A stretch of 34,574 nucleotides of DNA. Source: Thermotogae bacterium. GTDB taxonomy: Bacteria; Thermotogota; Thermotogae; UBA12178. Under the pieces are notes generated by a model that saw only the letters and a list, made by a program, of their open reading frames with translations, made no database searches and was not told the DNA's origin. Below are positions 14,720-23,775 of the stretch, one piece after another. The stretch spans positions 1 to 34,574 of the forward strand of contig JAGGZV010000045.1 of assembly GCA_021161835.1 (NCBI GenBank), in the 5' to 3' direction. A program made the position numbers and the translations under genes. Position 1 is the first letter of the stretch. Each line of letters starts with the position of its first letter.

Positions 14720-16552
14720 ATGAGAAAGTATTCCTTACTGTTGTTGGTGTTTGTCCTCGCGGTAGGGCTCTTCGCCATTAAAGGTGATCCCAACACTCTT
14801 GTAGACCTCACAATAGGCGAACCTGATACCCTGGATCCTCATTACGCATACGACACGGCCAGTGGAGAAGTCATCTACAACGTATACGAAAACCTCATAG
14901 CTTACAAGGGAGAGAGCGTCACAGAATTCGAGCCCAGACTGGCCACCAAATGGGAAATTCTCGATGGTGGAAAGACCTACAAGTTCTACATAAGGAAAGG
15001 TGTCAAGTTCCACGGAGGAGGAGAACTCACACCCGAAGATGTTGAATATTCCTTCGAAAGAGGCCTAATATTCGATCCTGCCGGTGGGCCAATGTGGATG
15101 CTCTGGGAAGCGTTGTTCGGAATCGATTCGCTGGAGGGGTTCGTTGAAGAAAAGCTTGGTGTGGCCTATTCTGATCTCTTCGATGAGAACGGTGAACCTA
15201 AACCTGAGTACAGGGATGCACTGATCAAGATTTATACCGATTACATCGACCCGGCAATAGAAGTCGAAGGAGATGCCGTGGTGTTCCACCTGGTAAGACC
15301 TTTCGCACCGACCATGAGCATACTGGCACAGGGAAGCAGCTGGAGCGCCATACTCGATAAAGAATGGGCTATATCGGTGGGATGCTGGGACGGCAAACCC
15401 GACACCTGGTGGAAATACCACGACATTCAGAAAGAGAAATCGCCATTGTACGCCACCATGAACGGAACAGGACCCTACAAACTCGTGGAATGGGATAGAT
15501 CCCAGCAGAAGGTTATACTGGAGGCTAACGAAAACTATTGGAGAGAACCCGCCAAGATCAAGAAGGTCATAATCTGGGGTGTGGATGAATGGTCCACTAG
15601 GAGGGTTATATTCGAAAAAGGTGAAGCGGATATAGTTTATGTTCCCGCGCAGAATTTGAAACAAGTGGAAGGCAGAGCCGACACAGAGGTGATAAAGGGA
15701 CTTTCCACAGTCATTATCACAGCTCTGCACTTCAACTGGTCCGTCGACCCGGAAAGCAAGTACATAGGAAGCGGCAAACTCGATGGTGAGGGAATTCCAC
15801 CTGACTTCTTCAACGATGAGCACGTTAGAAAGGCCTTTTCCTATGCTTTCAACTACGATGCAATGATAGAAGAAGTTCTGCTGGGTCTTGGAAAGAGAGT
15901 GGCATACGCTCTGCCCGAAGGACTCCTGGGATACAATCCCGATCTTCCTAAATACGACTTCGATCTGCTGAAAGCAAAAGAAGAATTCAAGAAGGCCTTC
16001 AATGGAGAACTGTGGAAGAAAGGATTCAAGATGACACTGCTCTACAACACCGGTAACACCGCTCGTCAGACAGCCGCCGAGATGCTGAAATTCTACATCG
16101 AACAGATCAATCCCAAGTTCAGGATAGAAGTCAGAGGAGTCCAGTGGCCGACCTATCTCGATGCGTACAAGAGAGGCAAGTTGCCGGCATTCATCATCGG
16201 ATGGCTCGCAGATTACCCAGATCCACACAACTTCATATTCACCTACTATCACTCCAATGGTGTGTACGGTGGTCCACAGGGTGAAAACTACAGAAAGTTC
16301 GTATCACAGCCAACGGACGAACTCGGCGGCAAGAGTCTGAACCAGATCATAGAGGAAGCAGTTGCTGAAACCGACCCAGCGAAACGTCAGGAACTCTATG
16401 AAACCGTCGCGAGGTTTGTGTACAAACACGCTCTTGGAATGGCTCTCTACCAGCCTCTCGGATTGCGAGTACACAAGAAATGGCTCAAAGGCTGGTATCA
16501 CAACCCGATGAGACCAGGAGACGATTACTACGCTTACAGCATAGAGTTTTAA
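14720..16552 (+). CDS. Oligopeptide ABC transporter, extracellular solute-binding protein (SBP family 5)
   Basis: The protein has 610 residues. It has an N-terminal signal peptide, MRKYSLLLLVFVLAVGLFA, with likely cleavage after residue 19 and no lipobox cysteine, so it is a free periplasmic protein as is common in Thermotogota. The mature part has family-5 features: EPDTLDPHYAYDTASGEVIYNVYENLI, the KTYKFYIRKGVKFHGG motif with TPEDVEYSFERG, GTGPYKLVEWDRSQQKVILEANENYWRE, and VRKAFSYAFNYDAMIEEVL. Ligands of this family are oligopeptides but in Thermotogota often oligosaccharides, so the substrate is open. It is the first gene of a complete transporter operon, and a terminator directly downstream suggests it is made in excess. 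Confidence 0.9.
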   Translation: MRKYSLLLLVFVLAVGLFAIKGDPNTLVDLTIGEPDTLDPHYAYDTASGEVIYNVYENLIAYKGESVTEFEPRLATKWEILDGGKTYKFYIRKGVKFHGGGELTPEDVEYSFERGLIFDPAGGPMWMLWEALFGIDSLEGFVEEKLGVAYSDLFDENGEPKPEYRDALIKIYTDYIDPAIEVEGDAVVFHLVRPFAPTMSILAQGSSWSAILDKEWAISVGCWDGKPDTWWKYHDIQKEKSPLYATMNGTGPYKLVEWDRSQQKVILEANENYWREPAKIKKVIIWGVDEWSTRRVIFEKGEADIVYVPAQNLKQVEGRADTEVIKGLSTVIITALHFNWSVDPESKYIGSGKLDGEGIPPDFFNDEHVRKAFSYAFNYDAMIEEVLLGLGKRVAYALPEGLLGYNPDLPKYDFDLLKAKEEFKKAFNGELWKKGFKMTLLYNTGNTARQTAAEMLKFYIEQINPKFRIEVRGVQWPTYLDAYKRGKLPAFIIGWLADYPDPHNFIFTYYHSNGVYGGPQGENYRKFVSQPTDELGGKSLNQIIEEAVAETDPAKRQELYETVARFVYKHALGMALYQPLGLRVHKKWLKGWYHNPMRPGDDYYAYSIEF

Positions 16553-16570
16553 TGAGAGCATGCTAGAATA

Positions 16571-16599
16571 AAGGCCGGGAGGTAACCCCGGCCTTTTTT
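16571..16599 (+). terminator. Intercistronic terminator between binding protein and permease genes
   Basis: AAGGCCGGG (16571-16579), 7-base loop, CCCGGCCTT (16587-16595), ending in a run of six T (16594-16599). It lies between the stop of the binding protein and the permease GTG, with no new promoter seen after it. Partial read-through would give a high binding-protein to permease ratio. Confidence 0.85.
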
Positions 16600-16628
16600 G
16601 ATTTTGAGGGAGTGGAGGTGGAGGGTAC

Positions 16629-17666
16629 GTGACAGCTTATATTGTCAGAAGATTGTTGCTACTTCCTCTGGTGTTGTTCGGCATAACGCTGATCGTTTTT
16701 TCCATGCTCCAAATGCTTGGACCTGATAAGTTGTTGAGCGCCTATGTGAACGAGAACTTACTCGACAAACTGAGCCCCGAAAAGCTCGAAGCTTTGAAGG
16801 AGAAGTATGGTTTAAACGATCGACTCATTGTTAGATACATCAAATGGCTGAAGAACCTTTTCCGCGGAGACCTTGGCTGGTCACTGGTGGGGAAAGAACC
16901 GGTTCTCAAAGCCATGCTGCACAGGATCCCGTATACCCTGGAGCTTGCTCTCTACGCACTGTTTCCTGTTGTAGGGGTTGGTATATGGCTCGGGGTGAAG
17001 GCATCCATTCACCACAATGAACCCATTGACCACTTCATAAGAGTTTTCGCCGTGGTTGGATGGTCATTCCCGGATTTCGTCTTCGGACTGTTCGTGCTGA
17101 TGATCTTCTACAGTCTGCTGGGATGGTTCCCGCCGGGTAACATGAGCATATGGGCGGAGGAAATATTCAGTTCACCGTCTTTCAAGCATATAACCCACCT
17201 TCCCAGCATAGACGCTTTGCTGAATGGACGTTTGGACCTGTTCGTGGATTGTTTGAGACACCTCGCCGGTCCCATACTAACGCTATCATGGCTCTGGTGG
17301 GCCTACATACTCAGGATAACCAGGAGCAGCATGTTAGAGGTGCTGAGAAAAGATTACGTGAGAACGGCAAGAGCCAAAGGATTGGATGAAAAAGTGGTCA
17401 TAAACAAACACGCCAAGAGAAACGCCATGATACCCGTCACCACCGTGGCCGGAGCGATGGTGATAGGACTCATGTCCGGAACGGTCATAGTAGAAGCGAT
17501 CTTCAACAGAACCGGTATGGGCAGGTTCACAGCACAAGCTGCACAACAACTGGATTTCGCCTCGCTGCTCGGAGCGGTACTCTTCTACTCCACAATACTG
17601 GTGATCGGAAATCTCATCATAGACGTACTCTACGCCATCATAGATCCCAGAATAAGGCTCACGTGA
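16629..17666 (+). CDS. Oligopeptide ABC transporter permease (OppB/DppB type)
   Basis: The protein has 345 residues. It has the N-terminal TM helix RRLLLLPLVLFGITLIVFSML typical of OppB/DppB, a large external loop, and five further TM segments. The EAA loop is YVRTARAKGLDEKVVINKHAKRNAMIP, the coupling helix that contacts the ATPases. It ends VLYAIIDPRIRLT, the usual BPD_transp_1 end. It forms the membrane channel with the next gene product. The GTG start follows GGAGGTGGAGGG. The next permease begins 11 bases after the stop. Confidence 0.93.
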   Translation: MTAYIVRRLLLLPLVLFGITLIVFSMLQMLGPDKLLSAYVNENLLDKLSPEKLEALKEKYGLNDRLIVRYIKWLKNLFRGDLGWSLVGKEPVLKAMLHRIPYTLELALYALFPVVGVGIWLGVKASIHHNEPIDHFIRVFAVVGWSFPDFVFGLFVLMIFYSLLGWFPPGNMSIWAEEIFSSPSFKHITHLPSIDALLNGRLDLFVDCLRHLAGPILTLSWLWWAYILRITRSSMLEVLRKDYVRTARAKGLDEKVVINKHAKRNAMIPVTTVAGAMVIGLMSGTVIVEAIFNRTGMGRFTAQAAQQLDFASLLGAVLFYSTILVIGNLIIDVLYAIIDPRIRLT

Positions 17667-17677
17667 GGTGATCTGGA

Positions 17678-18565
17678 ATGGACAGAGAATACAAGAGGAT
17701 GTTGAAGAAGTTTTTCAGGAACCCAAGTGGATTGTTCGGGTTTGCTCTCCTGGTGTTCTTCGTTCTAGTGGCCTTGTTTGCCCCGTTCATAGCCCCTCCA
17801 CAACCATCCAACAAACACGAACCTTACATGATGCCAATAGTGACCTGGAGCAGTGAGCCACAACCACCGTCCAAAGAGCATCCCTTCGGCGTGTGTGGAC
17901 GGAGAGATATATTCTATGGAGTGGTGTGGGGAACACGAACCGCCTTCAGGATAGGATTAACGGTCACAGCCATATCCACGTTGATAGGCCTTTTCATAGG
18001 CTCGATATCCGCCTATTATGGGGGATGGATCGACGAAATACTCATGAGGATAACCGACATATTTCTCGCCGTGCCTTTCCTGATAGCAGCGATCGTTCTG
18101 ACGACGCTGCTGGGTACCGGTCTGGACAAAGTCATGATAGCCATGATCACCTTCGGATGGATGGGAACGGCGCGACTCATAAGAGGTAACATACTTCAGG
18201 CCAAAGAAGAACAGTATGTTCTGGCAGCCAAAGCCATTGGTGTCAGTATGCCCGGGATAATAGTGAAACACCTTCTACCCAACACTATCTTCCCCGTTGT
18301 GATACAGGCTTCTATGCGAATGGGATCGCTGGTGATCACGGCAGCCATTTTGAGCTTTCTGGGGCTGGGAGCACCCCAGGGATATTCCGACTGGGGAGCC
18401 ATACTCAACTACTCCCGAGACTGGATACTTGGAGCGCAGGGAGAAGCCTTGAAGTACTGGTACACCATAGTGTTCCCGGGAACGGCCATGGTACTCTTCG
18501 TTCTGGCATGGAATCTCGTGGGTGATACCCTGCGAGATATCTTCGACCCAAGACTCAGGATATGA
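17678..18565 (+). CDS. Oligopeptide ABC transporter permease (OppC/DppC type)
   Basis: The protein has 295 residues. The N-terminal FFRNPSGLFGFALLVFFVLVALFAPFIAP segment (OppC_N) is followed by HPFGVCGRRDIFYGVVWGTRTAFRIGL and the permease domain. The EAA loop is EEQYVLAAKAIGVSMPGIIVKHLLPNTIFPVV, and the end GDTLRDIFDPRLRI is standard for OppC/DppC. It pairs with the upstream permease in the inner membrane. ATG 17678 has GTGAGGTGAT in front. The downstream ATPase gene begins 13 bases after the stop. Confidence 0.93.
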   Translation: MDREYKRMLKKFFRNPSGLFGFALLVFFVLVALFAPFIAPPQPSNKHEPYMMPIVTWSSEPQPPSKEHPFGVCGRRDIFYGVVWGTRTAFRIGLTVTAISTLIGLFIGSISAYYGGWIDEILMRITDIFLAVPFLIAAIVLTTLLGTGLDKVMIAMITFGWMGTARLIRGNILQAKEEQYVLAAKAIGVSMPGIIVKHLLPNTIFPVVIQASMRMGSLVITAAILSFLGLGAPQGYSDWGAILNYSRDWILGAQGEALKYWYTIVFPGTAMVLFVLAWNLVGDTLRDIFDPRLRI

Positions 18566-18578
18566 GGGGTGGGGACAG

Positions 18579-19589
18579 GTGGAAAAGAAAAAGATCCTCG
18601 AAGTCAGGAACCTGAAAACCTATTTCTACACTGAAGATGGCGTGGTCAAAGCTGTCGATGGTGTGAGCTTCGAAGTGTACGAGGGAGAAACTCTGGGTAT
18701 AGTGGGAGAATCGGGATGTGGAAAATCCGTGACCTCTCTATCGATACTGAGACTTCTGGATGAAAAAGGACGCATCGAGGAAGGAGAAATCCTGTTCAAG
18801 GGTAAAAATCTGCTGGATCTTTCGGAAGACGAGATGAGAGAAATACGTGGTAACGAGATAGCCATGATTTTTCAGGAACCCATGACCGCGCTGAACCCGG
18901 TTTACACCATAGGAGATCAGATCATGGAGGCAATAATACTCCATCAAAAAGTGAGTGAACAGAAAGCGCGCAAAATAGCCATAGAAATGCTCAAAAAAGT
19001 TGGAATACCTGAGCCGGAAAAACGCATAGACGAATACCCTCATGAACTCAGTGGTGGCATGCGCCAGAGAGCCATGATAGCCATGGCACTTTCATGTAAT
19101 CCTTCCATACTGATAGCAGACGAACCCACCACGGCTCTCGACGTAACCATCCAGGCCCAGATACTGGAACTCATGAAGGAATTGCAGAGAGAATACGGTA
19201 TGTCCATAATAATGATTACACACGATTTGGGTGTCATAGCCGAGATGGCAGATAGGGTCCTCGTCATGTACGCTGGTAAAGTTGTCGAGTACGCTGACGT
19301 TAGGGATCTGTTCAAAGATCCCCATCATCCCTACACATGGGGACTCATGAATTCCATCCCTCGTCTGGACGTGGAATACGAAAGATTAAACGCCATACCG
19401 GGCGTTGTGCCGGACGCTCTTCACTTTCCCGAAGGTTGTAGATTCAGGAACAGATGTGAATTCGCCACAAATAAATGCGCCGAGGAACCACCATTGGTGG
19501 AAGTGAAGGCGAACCATTTCAGCGCCTGCTGGCACATAGATGAATTACGTAAAACCATGAAGTTGGCACAGGAAGGTGAAACAGCATGA
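18579..19589 (+). CDS. Oligopeptide ABC transporter ATPase (OppD/DppD type)
   Basis: The protein has 336 residues. Walker A is GESGCGKS, the Q-loop is [11 protein letters not shown], the ABC signature is LSGGMRQR, Walker B is [12 protein letters not shown] and the H-loop is ITHDLG. The C-terminal oligo_HPY region [21 protein letters not shown]...SACWH carries four cysteines; in OppD/DppD proteins of other bacteria this position can hold an iron-sulfur cluster (inference here). GTG 18579 after GAGGGGTGGGG is preferred over an ATG at 18522 inside the permease gene. The stop overlaps the next ATG (ATGA). Confidence 0.93.
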   Translation: MEKKKILEVRNLKTYFYTEDGVVKAVDGVSFEVYEGETLGIVGESGCGKSVTSLSILRLLDEKGRIEEGEILFKGKNLLDLSEDEMREIRGNEIAMIFQEPMTALNPVYTIGDQIMEAIILHQKVSEQKARKIAIEMLKKVGIPEPEKRIDEYPHELSGGMRQRAMIAMALSCNPSILIADEPTTALDVTIQAQILELMKELQREYGMSIIMITHDLGVIAEMADRVLVMYAGKVVEYADVRDLFKDPHHPYTWGLMNSIPRLDVEYERLNAIPGVVPDALHFPEGCRFRNRCEFATNKCAEEPPLVEVKANHFSACWHIDELRKTMKLAQEGETA

Positions 19590-20749
19590 CCACGAAACAA
19601 CCTATCCTTCAGGTTAGAAATCTCGTCAAACATTTTCCTATACGTGCCGGGGTGTTGAAACGCATCGTGGCATGGGTTAAAGCCGTTGATGGTGTGGATT
19701 TCGATATATACGAAGGTGAAACGCTGGGCCTTGTTGGGGAATCCGGCTGTGGAAAGACCACCGTCGGAATGACCATACTGGGATTGTATGCTCCCACTGA
19801 CGGAAGCGTGTACTTCGAAGGCGAGGACATAACGCCCTACATAATCCCCCGCTGGAGGGTAAGAAAATACATTCTTAAAACGTACGTAAAACCTTTCATG
19901 AAGCTGAAAAAAGATAAAATAGATGAACTACCCAATCACATGAAGAGATACGCAGAAATTTTCTTCAACGATGTCAAAAGCAACGCAAAAGAATTCATCA
20001 GAATGTTCATGGACAACAGAAAAGATAAGCAAAAAAGTATCAGACGCAATCTGCAGATAGTTTTCCAGGACCCATTCAGTTCGCTGAATCCCAGGATGAG
20101 GGTGGGTAACATCATAGGCGAAGCGCTGGATGTACACAAACTTGTGAAAAACAGAGAGGAGAGAAACAGAAAAGTCGTGGAAATCCTCAAAAAGGTTGGA
20201 ATGTTTGATGAACACGCAAATAGATATCCCCATGAATTCAGCGGTGGTCAGAGGCAGAGAATAGGTATAGCGAGAGCACTGGTTCTGAATCCGAAACTCG
20301 TGGTAGCCGACGAAGCAGTTTCAGCTCTCGATGTTTCCATACGCAGTCAGATACTCAACCTCATGGAGGATCTACAGAAGGATTTTGGGCTGACTTACCT
20401 CTTTATTTCGCACGATCTGAGTGTTATAAAGCATATAAGTGACCGGGTGGCGGTGATGTATCTGGGCAAGATAGTGGAAATAGCGCCCAAGAAGAATCTT
20501 TTCGATAGGCCTCTTCATCCCTACACCGTTGCTCTTATGTCGGCCATACCGATACCCGACCCCGATTACAAGAAAAAACGAATAATTCTTAAGGGAGATG
20601 TCCCGAGTCCCATAAATCCTCCATCCGGTTGCAGGTTTCACCCTAGATGTCCCATAGCACGCGAAATATGTTCAAAGGAAGAACCCCCCTTGCAGGAGCA
20701 TGGAGCAAACCATCTCGTTGCATGCCATTTCCCGGGTGAAATGAGTTGA
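19586..20749 (+). CDS. Oligopeptide ABC transporter ATPase (OppF/DppF type) with an insertion
   Basis: The protein has 387 residues, longer than the roughly 320-330 of typical OppF. Walker A is GESGCGKTT at 51-59, the Q-loop glutamine is residue 161 ([11 protein letters not shown]), the signature is [15 protein letters not shown], Walker B is [12 protein letters not shown] and the H-loop is ISHDLS. The usual spacing between Walker A and the Q-loop is enlarged by roughly 60 residues (about 84-150), a Lys/Arg-rich, probably helical stretch. The C-terminus has the Cys-containing HPY motif [15 protein letters not shown]. The ATG overlaps the upstream stop; the stop overlaps the next gene's TTG start. 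Confidence 0.92.
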   Translation: MTTKQPILQVRNLVKHFPIRAGVLKRIVAWVKAVDGVDFDIYEGETLGLVGESGCGKTTVGMTILGLYAPTDGSVYFEGEDITPYIIPRWRVRKYILKTYVKPFMKLKKDKIDELPNHMKRYAEIFFNDVKSNAKEFIRMFMDNRKDKQKSIRRNLQIVFQDPFSSLNPRMRVGNIIGEALDVHKLVKNREERNRKVVEILKKVGMFDEHANRYPHEFSGGQRQRIGIARALVLNPKLVVADEAVSALDVSIRSQILNLMEDLQKDFGLTYLFISHDLSVIKHISDRVAVMYLGKIVEIAPKKNLFDRPLHPYTVALMSAIPIPDPDYKKKRIILKGDVPSPINPPSGCRFHPRCPIAREICSKEEPPLQEHGANHLVACHFPGEMS

Positions 20750-22530
20750 CGAGAGAAACGATTTTAAGATTCTTGAATGAAGTTCTGTACAAGGTCTCAA
20801 AACCAAGTAGATACATAGGTGGGGAAATGAACTCCGTTTTTAAAGAACCCGCAAGTAAACTGCGGGTTCTTCTGATATTCCCTGATGCATATGAAGTGGG
20901 AATGTCGCACCACGGATTGCGTATATTGTACGATATTCTGAATGAGCAGGATTGGATCTATGCAGAAAGGGCCTTTCTACCCTGGGTGGATATGATGGAA
21001 GAAATGAAAAAAAGGAAAATCCCACTGTTCTCTTTGGAAACAAAAACCCCCGCCTCTGATTTCGATGTACTGGCTTTCTCCCTGCAGTATGAGCTGGTGT
21101 ATCCCTCCTTCCTGGCAACCCTGGAACTCGCGGGACTCCCCACGAAAGCAGAAGCGAGAAGAGACGATGACCCCATTGTCGTAGCAGGAGGACCATGCGC
21201 AACCAATCCTGAACCAGTAGCAGAGTTCGTGGATGCCTTCGGCATAGGAGACGGAGAAGAAATGATCCTGGATATTTGCAAAGTTCTGCATCAAACGAAA
21301 GGTATGAAACGTGCAGACAGGCTCAAAGAACTCTCAAAAATAGAAGGGGTGTATGTTCCGACATTTTACGCACTGGAAAACAAGGGAAGATTCATTGTTC
21401 CCATGGGTCCAAAGGTGAAGATACGTCGGGTCGAAAGGCCAACGAAACAACCCGTCCGACAGATCGTTCCCTTCATGGAAATAGTGCATGACAGGGGTAT
21501 AGTAGAGGTCATGAGAGGATGTACCAGAGGTTGCAGATTCTGTCAGGCAGGTATGATATACAGACCCGTTCGGGAGCTGTGGCCACAGGAAATAGAGGAA
21601 ATCACGAAAGAGTTACTCGAAAATACCGGGTATGAACAGATATCGTTACTGTCACTGAGTACCATGGATCATACAGGTATAGAAGAGATCCTGAGGAGAC
21701 TACAACCCTTGATGAAGGAACACATGTTATCCCTTTCCCTGCCATCCACCAGGGTGGGAAGATTCGGTGTTGAAATAGCGGAAACCATCAGTTCTGTTCG
21801 TAAAACAGGGCTTACCCTGGCACCGGAAGCAGGAAGCCAGCGCCTCCGCAATGTGATAAACAAAAATGTTAAAGAAGAGGAACTACTCGAATCTTTGCAC
21901 ATAGCTCGCTCCAGAGGCTGGAGAAGGGTCAAACTTTACTTCATGATGGGACTCCCAACCGAGAAGGATGAGGACATCTACGAAATAGTGAAACTGGTGA
22001 AGAAAGTGCGGAGACTGGTGAAAGAAGTAACGGTGAACGTGTCCGTTTTCATACCCAAGGCACATACTCCCTTCCAGTTCGCTGCTTTCATGAACTTTGA
22101 AGATTATCGCAGAAGGTTGAGAATATTGAGAGATCTCAAGCGCTATGCCAGAGTCAAGGTAGCTGATTATCATCAAAGCCTCATAGAGGCTGTGTTATCG
22201 CGTGGAGATAGAAAACTCTCGAAGGTATTGATGAGGGTCAGAGAAAAAGGGGCACTGTTCGATGAATGGGAAGACAGATTCAATTATTCGATGTGGCAGG
22301 AAGCATTCCAGGAAGAAAATCTGGACATGAACACGTATCTTGAAAGTATAGACCCCTCCACGCACCTTCCATGGGATCACGTGGATATAGGACTAGAAAA
22401 AGATTTTCTCGTAGCGGAATACGAAAAAGCTTTGCATGAAGCCACAACGCCGGATTGTCGCTTCAACACCTGCACAGGATGCGGTGTGTGCAGCTCCAGG
22501 AATGTTCACAATAGATTGTACTTGAAGTAA
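20746..22530 (+). CDS. Radical SAM protein of the TIGR03960 type
   Basis: The protein has 594 residues. The radical SAM cluster motif CTRGCRFC (C259, C263, C266) is preceded by a B12-binding-like N-terminal half ([75 protein letters not shown]). After the barrel come [18 protein letters not shown] and [12 protein letters not shown], both typical of the family. The C-terminus has a further Cys-rich motif, [12 protein letters not shown]. Family members are often fused to or followed by a DUF2344 protein, which is not seen here. The reaction is unknown. The TTG start overlaps the upstream stop, so it is translated with the transporter operon, though a functional link is not evident. Confidence 0.85.
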   Translation: MTRETILRFLNEVLYKVSKPSRYIGGEMNSVFKEPASKLRVLLIFPDAYEVGMSHHGLRILYDILNEQDWIYAERAFLPWVDMMEEMKKRKIPLFSLETKTPASDFDVLAFSLQYELVYPSFLATLELAGLPTKAEARRDDDPIVVAGGPCATNPEPVAEFVDAFGIGDGEEMILDICKVLHQTKGMKRADRLKELSKIEGVYVPTFYALENKGRFIVPMGPKVKIRRVERPTKQPVRQIVPFMEIVHDRGIVEVMRGCTRGCRFCQAGMIYRPVRELWPQEIEEITKELLENTGYEQISLLSLSTMDHTGIEEILRRLQPLMKEHMLSLSLPSTRVGRFGVEIAETISSVRKTGLTLAPEAGSQRLRNVINKNVKEEELLESLHIARSRGWRRVKLYFMMGLPTEKDEDIYEIVKLVKKVRRLVKEVTVNVSVFIPKAHTPFQFAAFMNFEDYRRRLRILRDLKRYARVKVADYHQSLIEAVLSRGDRKLSKVLMRVREKGALFDEWEDRFNYSMWQEAFQEENLDMNTYLESIDPSTHLPWDHVDIGLEKDFLVAEYEKALHEATTPDCRFNTCTGCGVCSSRNVHNRLYLK

Positions 22531-22625
22531 AGACACAATTTATTTGGCGCAGTCGAATATTACAAAACCCAGAGAAAGGTATCCACGAAGGCGAACAAAA
22601 GAGCCAACTGCTGTTTTTAAGATCG

Positions 22626-22979
22626 TTACGCTCTTTTTTCTTTCTCTATCAGCTGAATAAGATTCGTAATTTTAGCAAGGGTATCTGGCACATCCTGTGT
22701 TGAAACTCTCCATATATTCTCCAAATCAACTTTTGCATACGCATGTATAAGAACATCCCTTAAACCTGCCATGCCTTTCCAGGGAATTTCAGGATGTTTA
22801 AGCACCAATTCAAAACTCAAACGTTTGGTGGCTTCACCAACAATCTCAAGTTGCCTTATGACAGCATCCTGTAATATCTCGTCTTGCATGAACTCTTCCT
22901 TCGTCTTTCCACTAAGATACTTCACAATTTTCTCCATGGCCTGTTTTATATGTACAAGATACACAAGATCACGCTTCAT
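22626..22979 (-). CDS. hepT: HepT family RNase toxin (HEPN, DUF86)
   Basis: The protein has 117 residues and is all-helical. The catalytic R-x4-H-x-Y motif is intact: R74-DVLI-H79-A-Y81, followed by KVDLENIWRV. IRQLEIVGEATKRLS near 41-55 is also typical of HepT. In characterised systems HepT is a ribonuclease toxin that the partner MntA inactivates by adding AMP to the tyrosine of this motif. Here the tyrosine and all motif residues are present, so an active toxin is plausible. The start codon overlaps the end of the mntA gene by 11 bases. The gene is convergent with the radical SAM gene; a weak hairpin around 22597-22637 could terminate both. Confidence 0.9.
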   Translation of the reverse strand: MKRDLVYLVHIKQAMEKIVKYLSGKTKEEFMQDEILQDAVIRQLEIVGEATKRLSFELVLKHPEIPWKGMAGLRDVLIHAYAKVDLENIWRVSTQDVPDTLAKITNLIQLIEKEKRA

Positions 22980-23313
22980 ATATCAAAATTGCCTCCTTTT
23001 CAACTTCCTCTCTTATAAGTGGATCAAGCATTTGGAGGGTGAGTACATCTACCTTGATACCGATCATTTCAGCAATATCATGATGCAAAGCAAAAAATTC
23101 AAATCCCTTAGGAGCGTTTTCTCCAAATTCAACTAAGATGTCTACATCGCTCCCTTCCTTAACATCGCCCCTTGCTCTCGATCCAAAAACGTATATTTTC
23201 TTTGCATCTCTCTCTCTAAGAAATTCCACGATCTTTTTAAGTTTTTCCTCAGAAAGACCTGCTACTTTCTCCATTCCGTCACCACCAAAGAGGTTCATCT
23301 TCCGCGGTTTCAT
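22969..23313 (-). CDS. mntA: MntA family nucleotidyltransferase antitoxin
   Basis: The protein has 114 residues from the ATG at 23313, or 101 from the ATG at 23274, which has GGTGGTGA in front. The minimal nucleotidyltransferase motif G44-S45-x10-D56-V-D58 (GSRARGDVKEGSDVDILVEF) is complete. This is the AMP-transferring antitoxin partner of HepT, encoded first in the transcript as usual. The upstream ATG overlaps the stop of a 19-codon ORF in a TAATG arrangement, so reinitiation at 23313 is possible. Family proteins more often start near MEKVAGLSEEKL, which favours 23274; the sequence alone does not decide. Confidence 0.9.
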   Translation of the reverse strand: MKPRKMNLFGGDGMEKVAGLSEEKLKKIVEFLRERDAKKIYVFGSRARGDVKEGSDVDILVEFGENAPKGFEFFALHHDIAEMIGIKVDVLTLQMLDPLIREEVEKEAILIYEA

Positions 23314-23372
23314 TATATCACCGAAAAAGCGAGCACTCTTTCCATCCTTCTTCTCACTCTTCCTGTCAACAT
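23313..23372 (-). CDS. Possible 19-codon upstream ORF coupled to mntA
   Basis: On the minus strand an ATG at 23372-23370 lies 6 bases behind a perfect AAGGAGGT (23386-23379). The frame runs 19 codons and ends with TAA at 23315-23313, sharing its last A with the mntA ATG. The peptide is basic (LTGRVRRRMERV) and has no known match to me. It may be a coupling ORF for the antitoxin, or the start of an older gene cut by insertion, since IS-like repeats begin about 50 bases upstream. Confidence 0.4.
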   Translation of the reverse strand: MLTGRVRRRMERVLAFSVI

Positions 23373-23418
23373 TTGAATACCTCCTTTTGTATACCAGAGA
23401 TATTCAGATGTTACTACT

Positions 23419-23464
23419 CAATTCTTACCGATGTTTTTGCTCATTTTTGATCGACGTTTTTGCT
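23419..23464. repeat. Two tandem 23-bp imperfect repeats, IS21-like end
   Basis: On the minus strand 23464-23442 and 23441-23419 are direct repeats that match at about 17 of 23 positions, both opening with AGCAAAAAC followed by RTCG. Multiple short terminal repeats of this look, with AAAAAC and TCGA blocks spaced about one repeat apart, are a hallmark of IS21-family ends. No istA or istB gene is left here, so it is probably a scar. Confidence 0.4.
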
Positions 23465-23509
23465 ATTTTATAATCGATGTCGACATGAGCTTTCCTGCTG
23501 CTTATCCTT

Positions 23510-23623
23510 TCATATGGCATAGCACCAGATTGAATCCTTGCTTCTTCTTCCGAGCCGTCTCATACCTTCTTCGTTGTCCTCGAAGAACTGGTGTATAATT
23601 TCTTCTGAAATAGTGATTTGCAA
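23510..23623 (-). pseudogene. Truncated 5' end of a possible transposase gene
   Basis: On the minus strand a TTG at 23623-23621, 8 bases behind AAAGGGGG, opens a short frame reading QITISEEIIHQFFEDNEEGM and then stopping after 37 codons at 23510-23512. The opening resembles the N-terminus of IS transposases (I think of IS256-like ones), but it is too short to be sure. The abrupt change of character after GMRRL suggests a deletion junction. It lies between the tandem repeats and a hairpin in a region without intact genes. Confidence 0.35.
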
Positions 23624-23660
23624 TATCTATACCCCCTTTCTGAAATGTTTTTTAGCTTAT

Positions 23661-23701
23661 AGCCCTGTTCCTTGAGAAAGGAGCAGGGCTTATTTGTTTT
23701 T
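23661..23701 (+). terminator. Hairpin with T-rich tail
   Basis: AGCCCTGTTCC (23661-23671) pairs with GGAGCAGGGCT (23680-23690) with one G-U, 8-base loop, then TATTTGTTTTT. It looks like an intrinsic terminator on the plus strand, yet the genes on both sides are on the minus strand. On the minus strand the tail is not T-rich. It may be left over from an inserted element. The rest of 23314-23775 holds only the short ORF, repeats and transposase scrap listed here. Confidence 0.5.
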
Positions 23702-23775
23702 GCAGCAATTATTGTACACTGCCACTTTCTGGAGCATCTCGGCCTTGATAATGAATATCAGCTGTAAATCTATTG

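Noticed and set aside
15065-16252. Long minus-strand open frame (395 codons) across the binding-protein gene
   Set aside because: It lies opposite a gene with a signal peptide and clear family-5 motifs; its translation has low complexity typical of antisense frames and no ribosome site.
22597-22637. Hairpin AAAAGAGC/GCTCTTTT as bidirectional terminator between the radical SAM and hepT genes
   Set aside because: The loop is 25 bases and the hepT stop lies inside it; possible but too weak to list as a feature.
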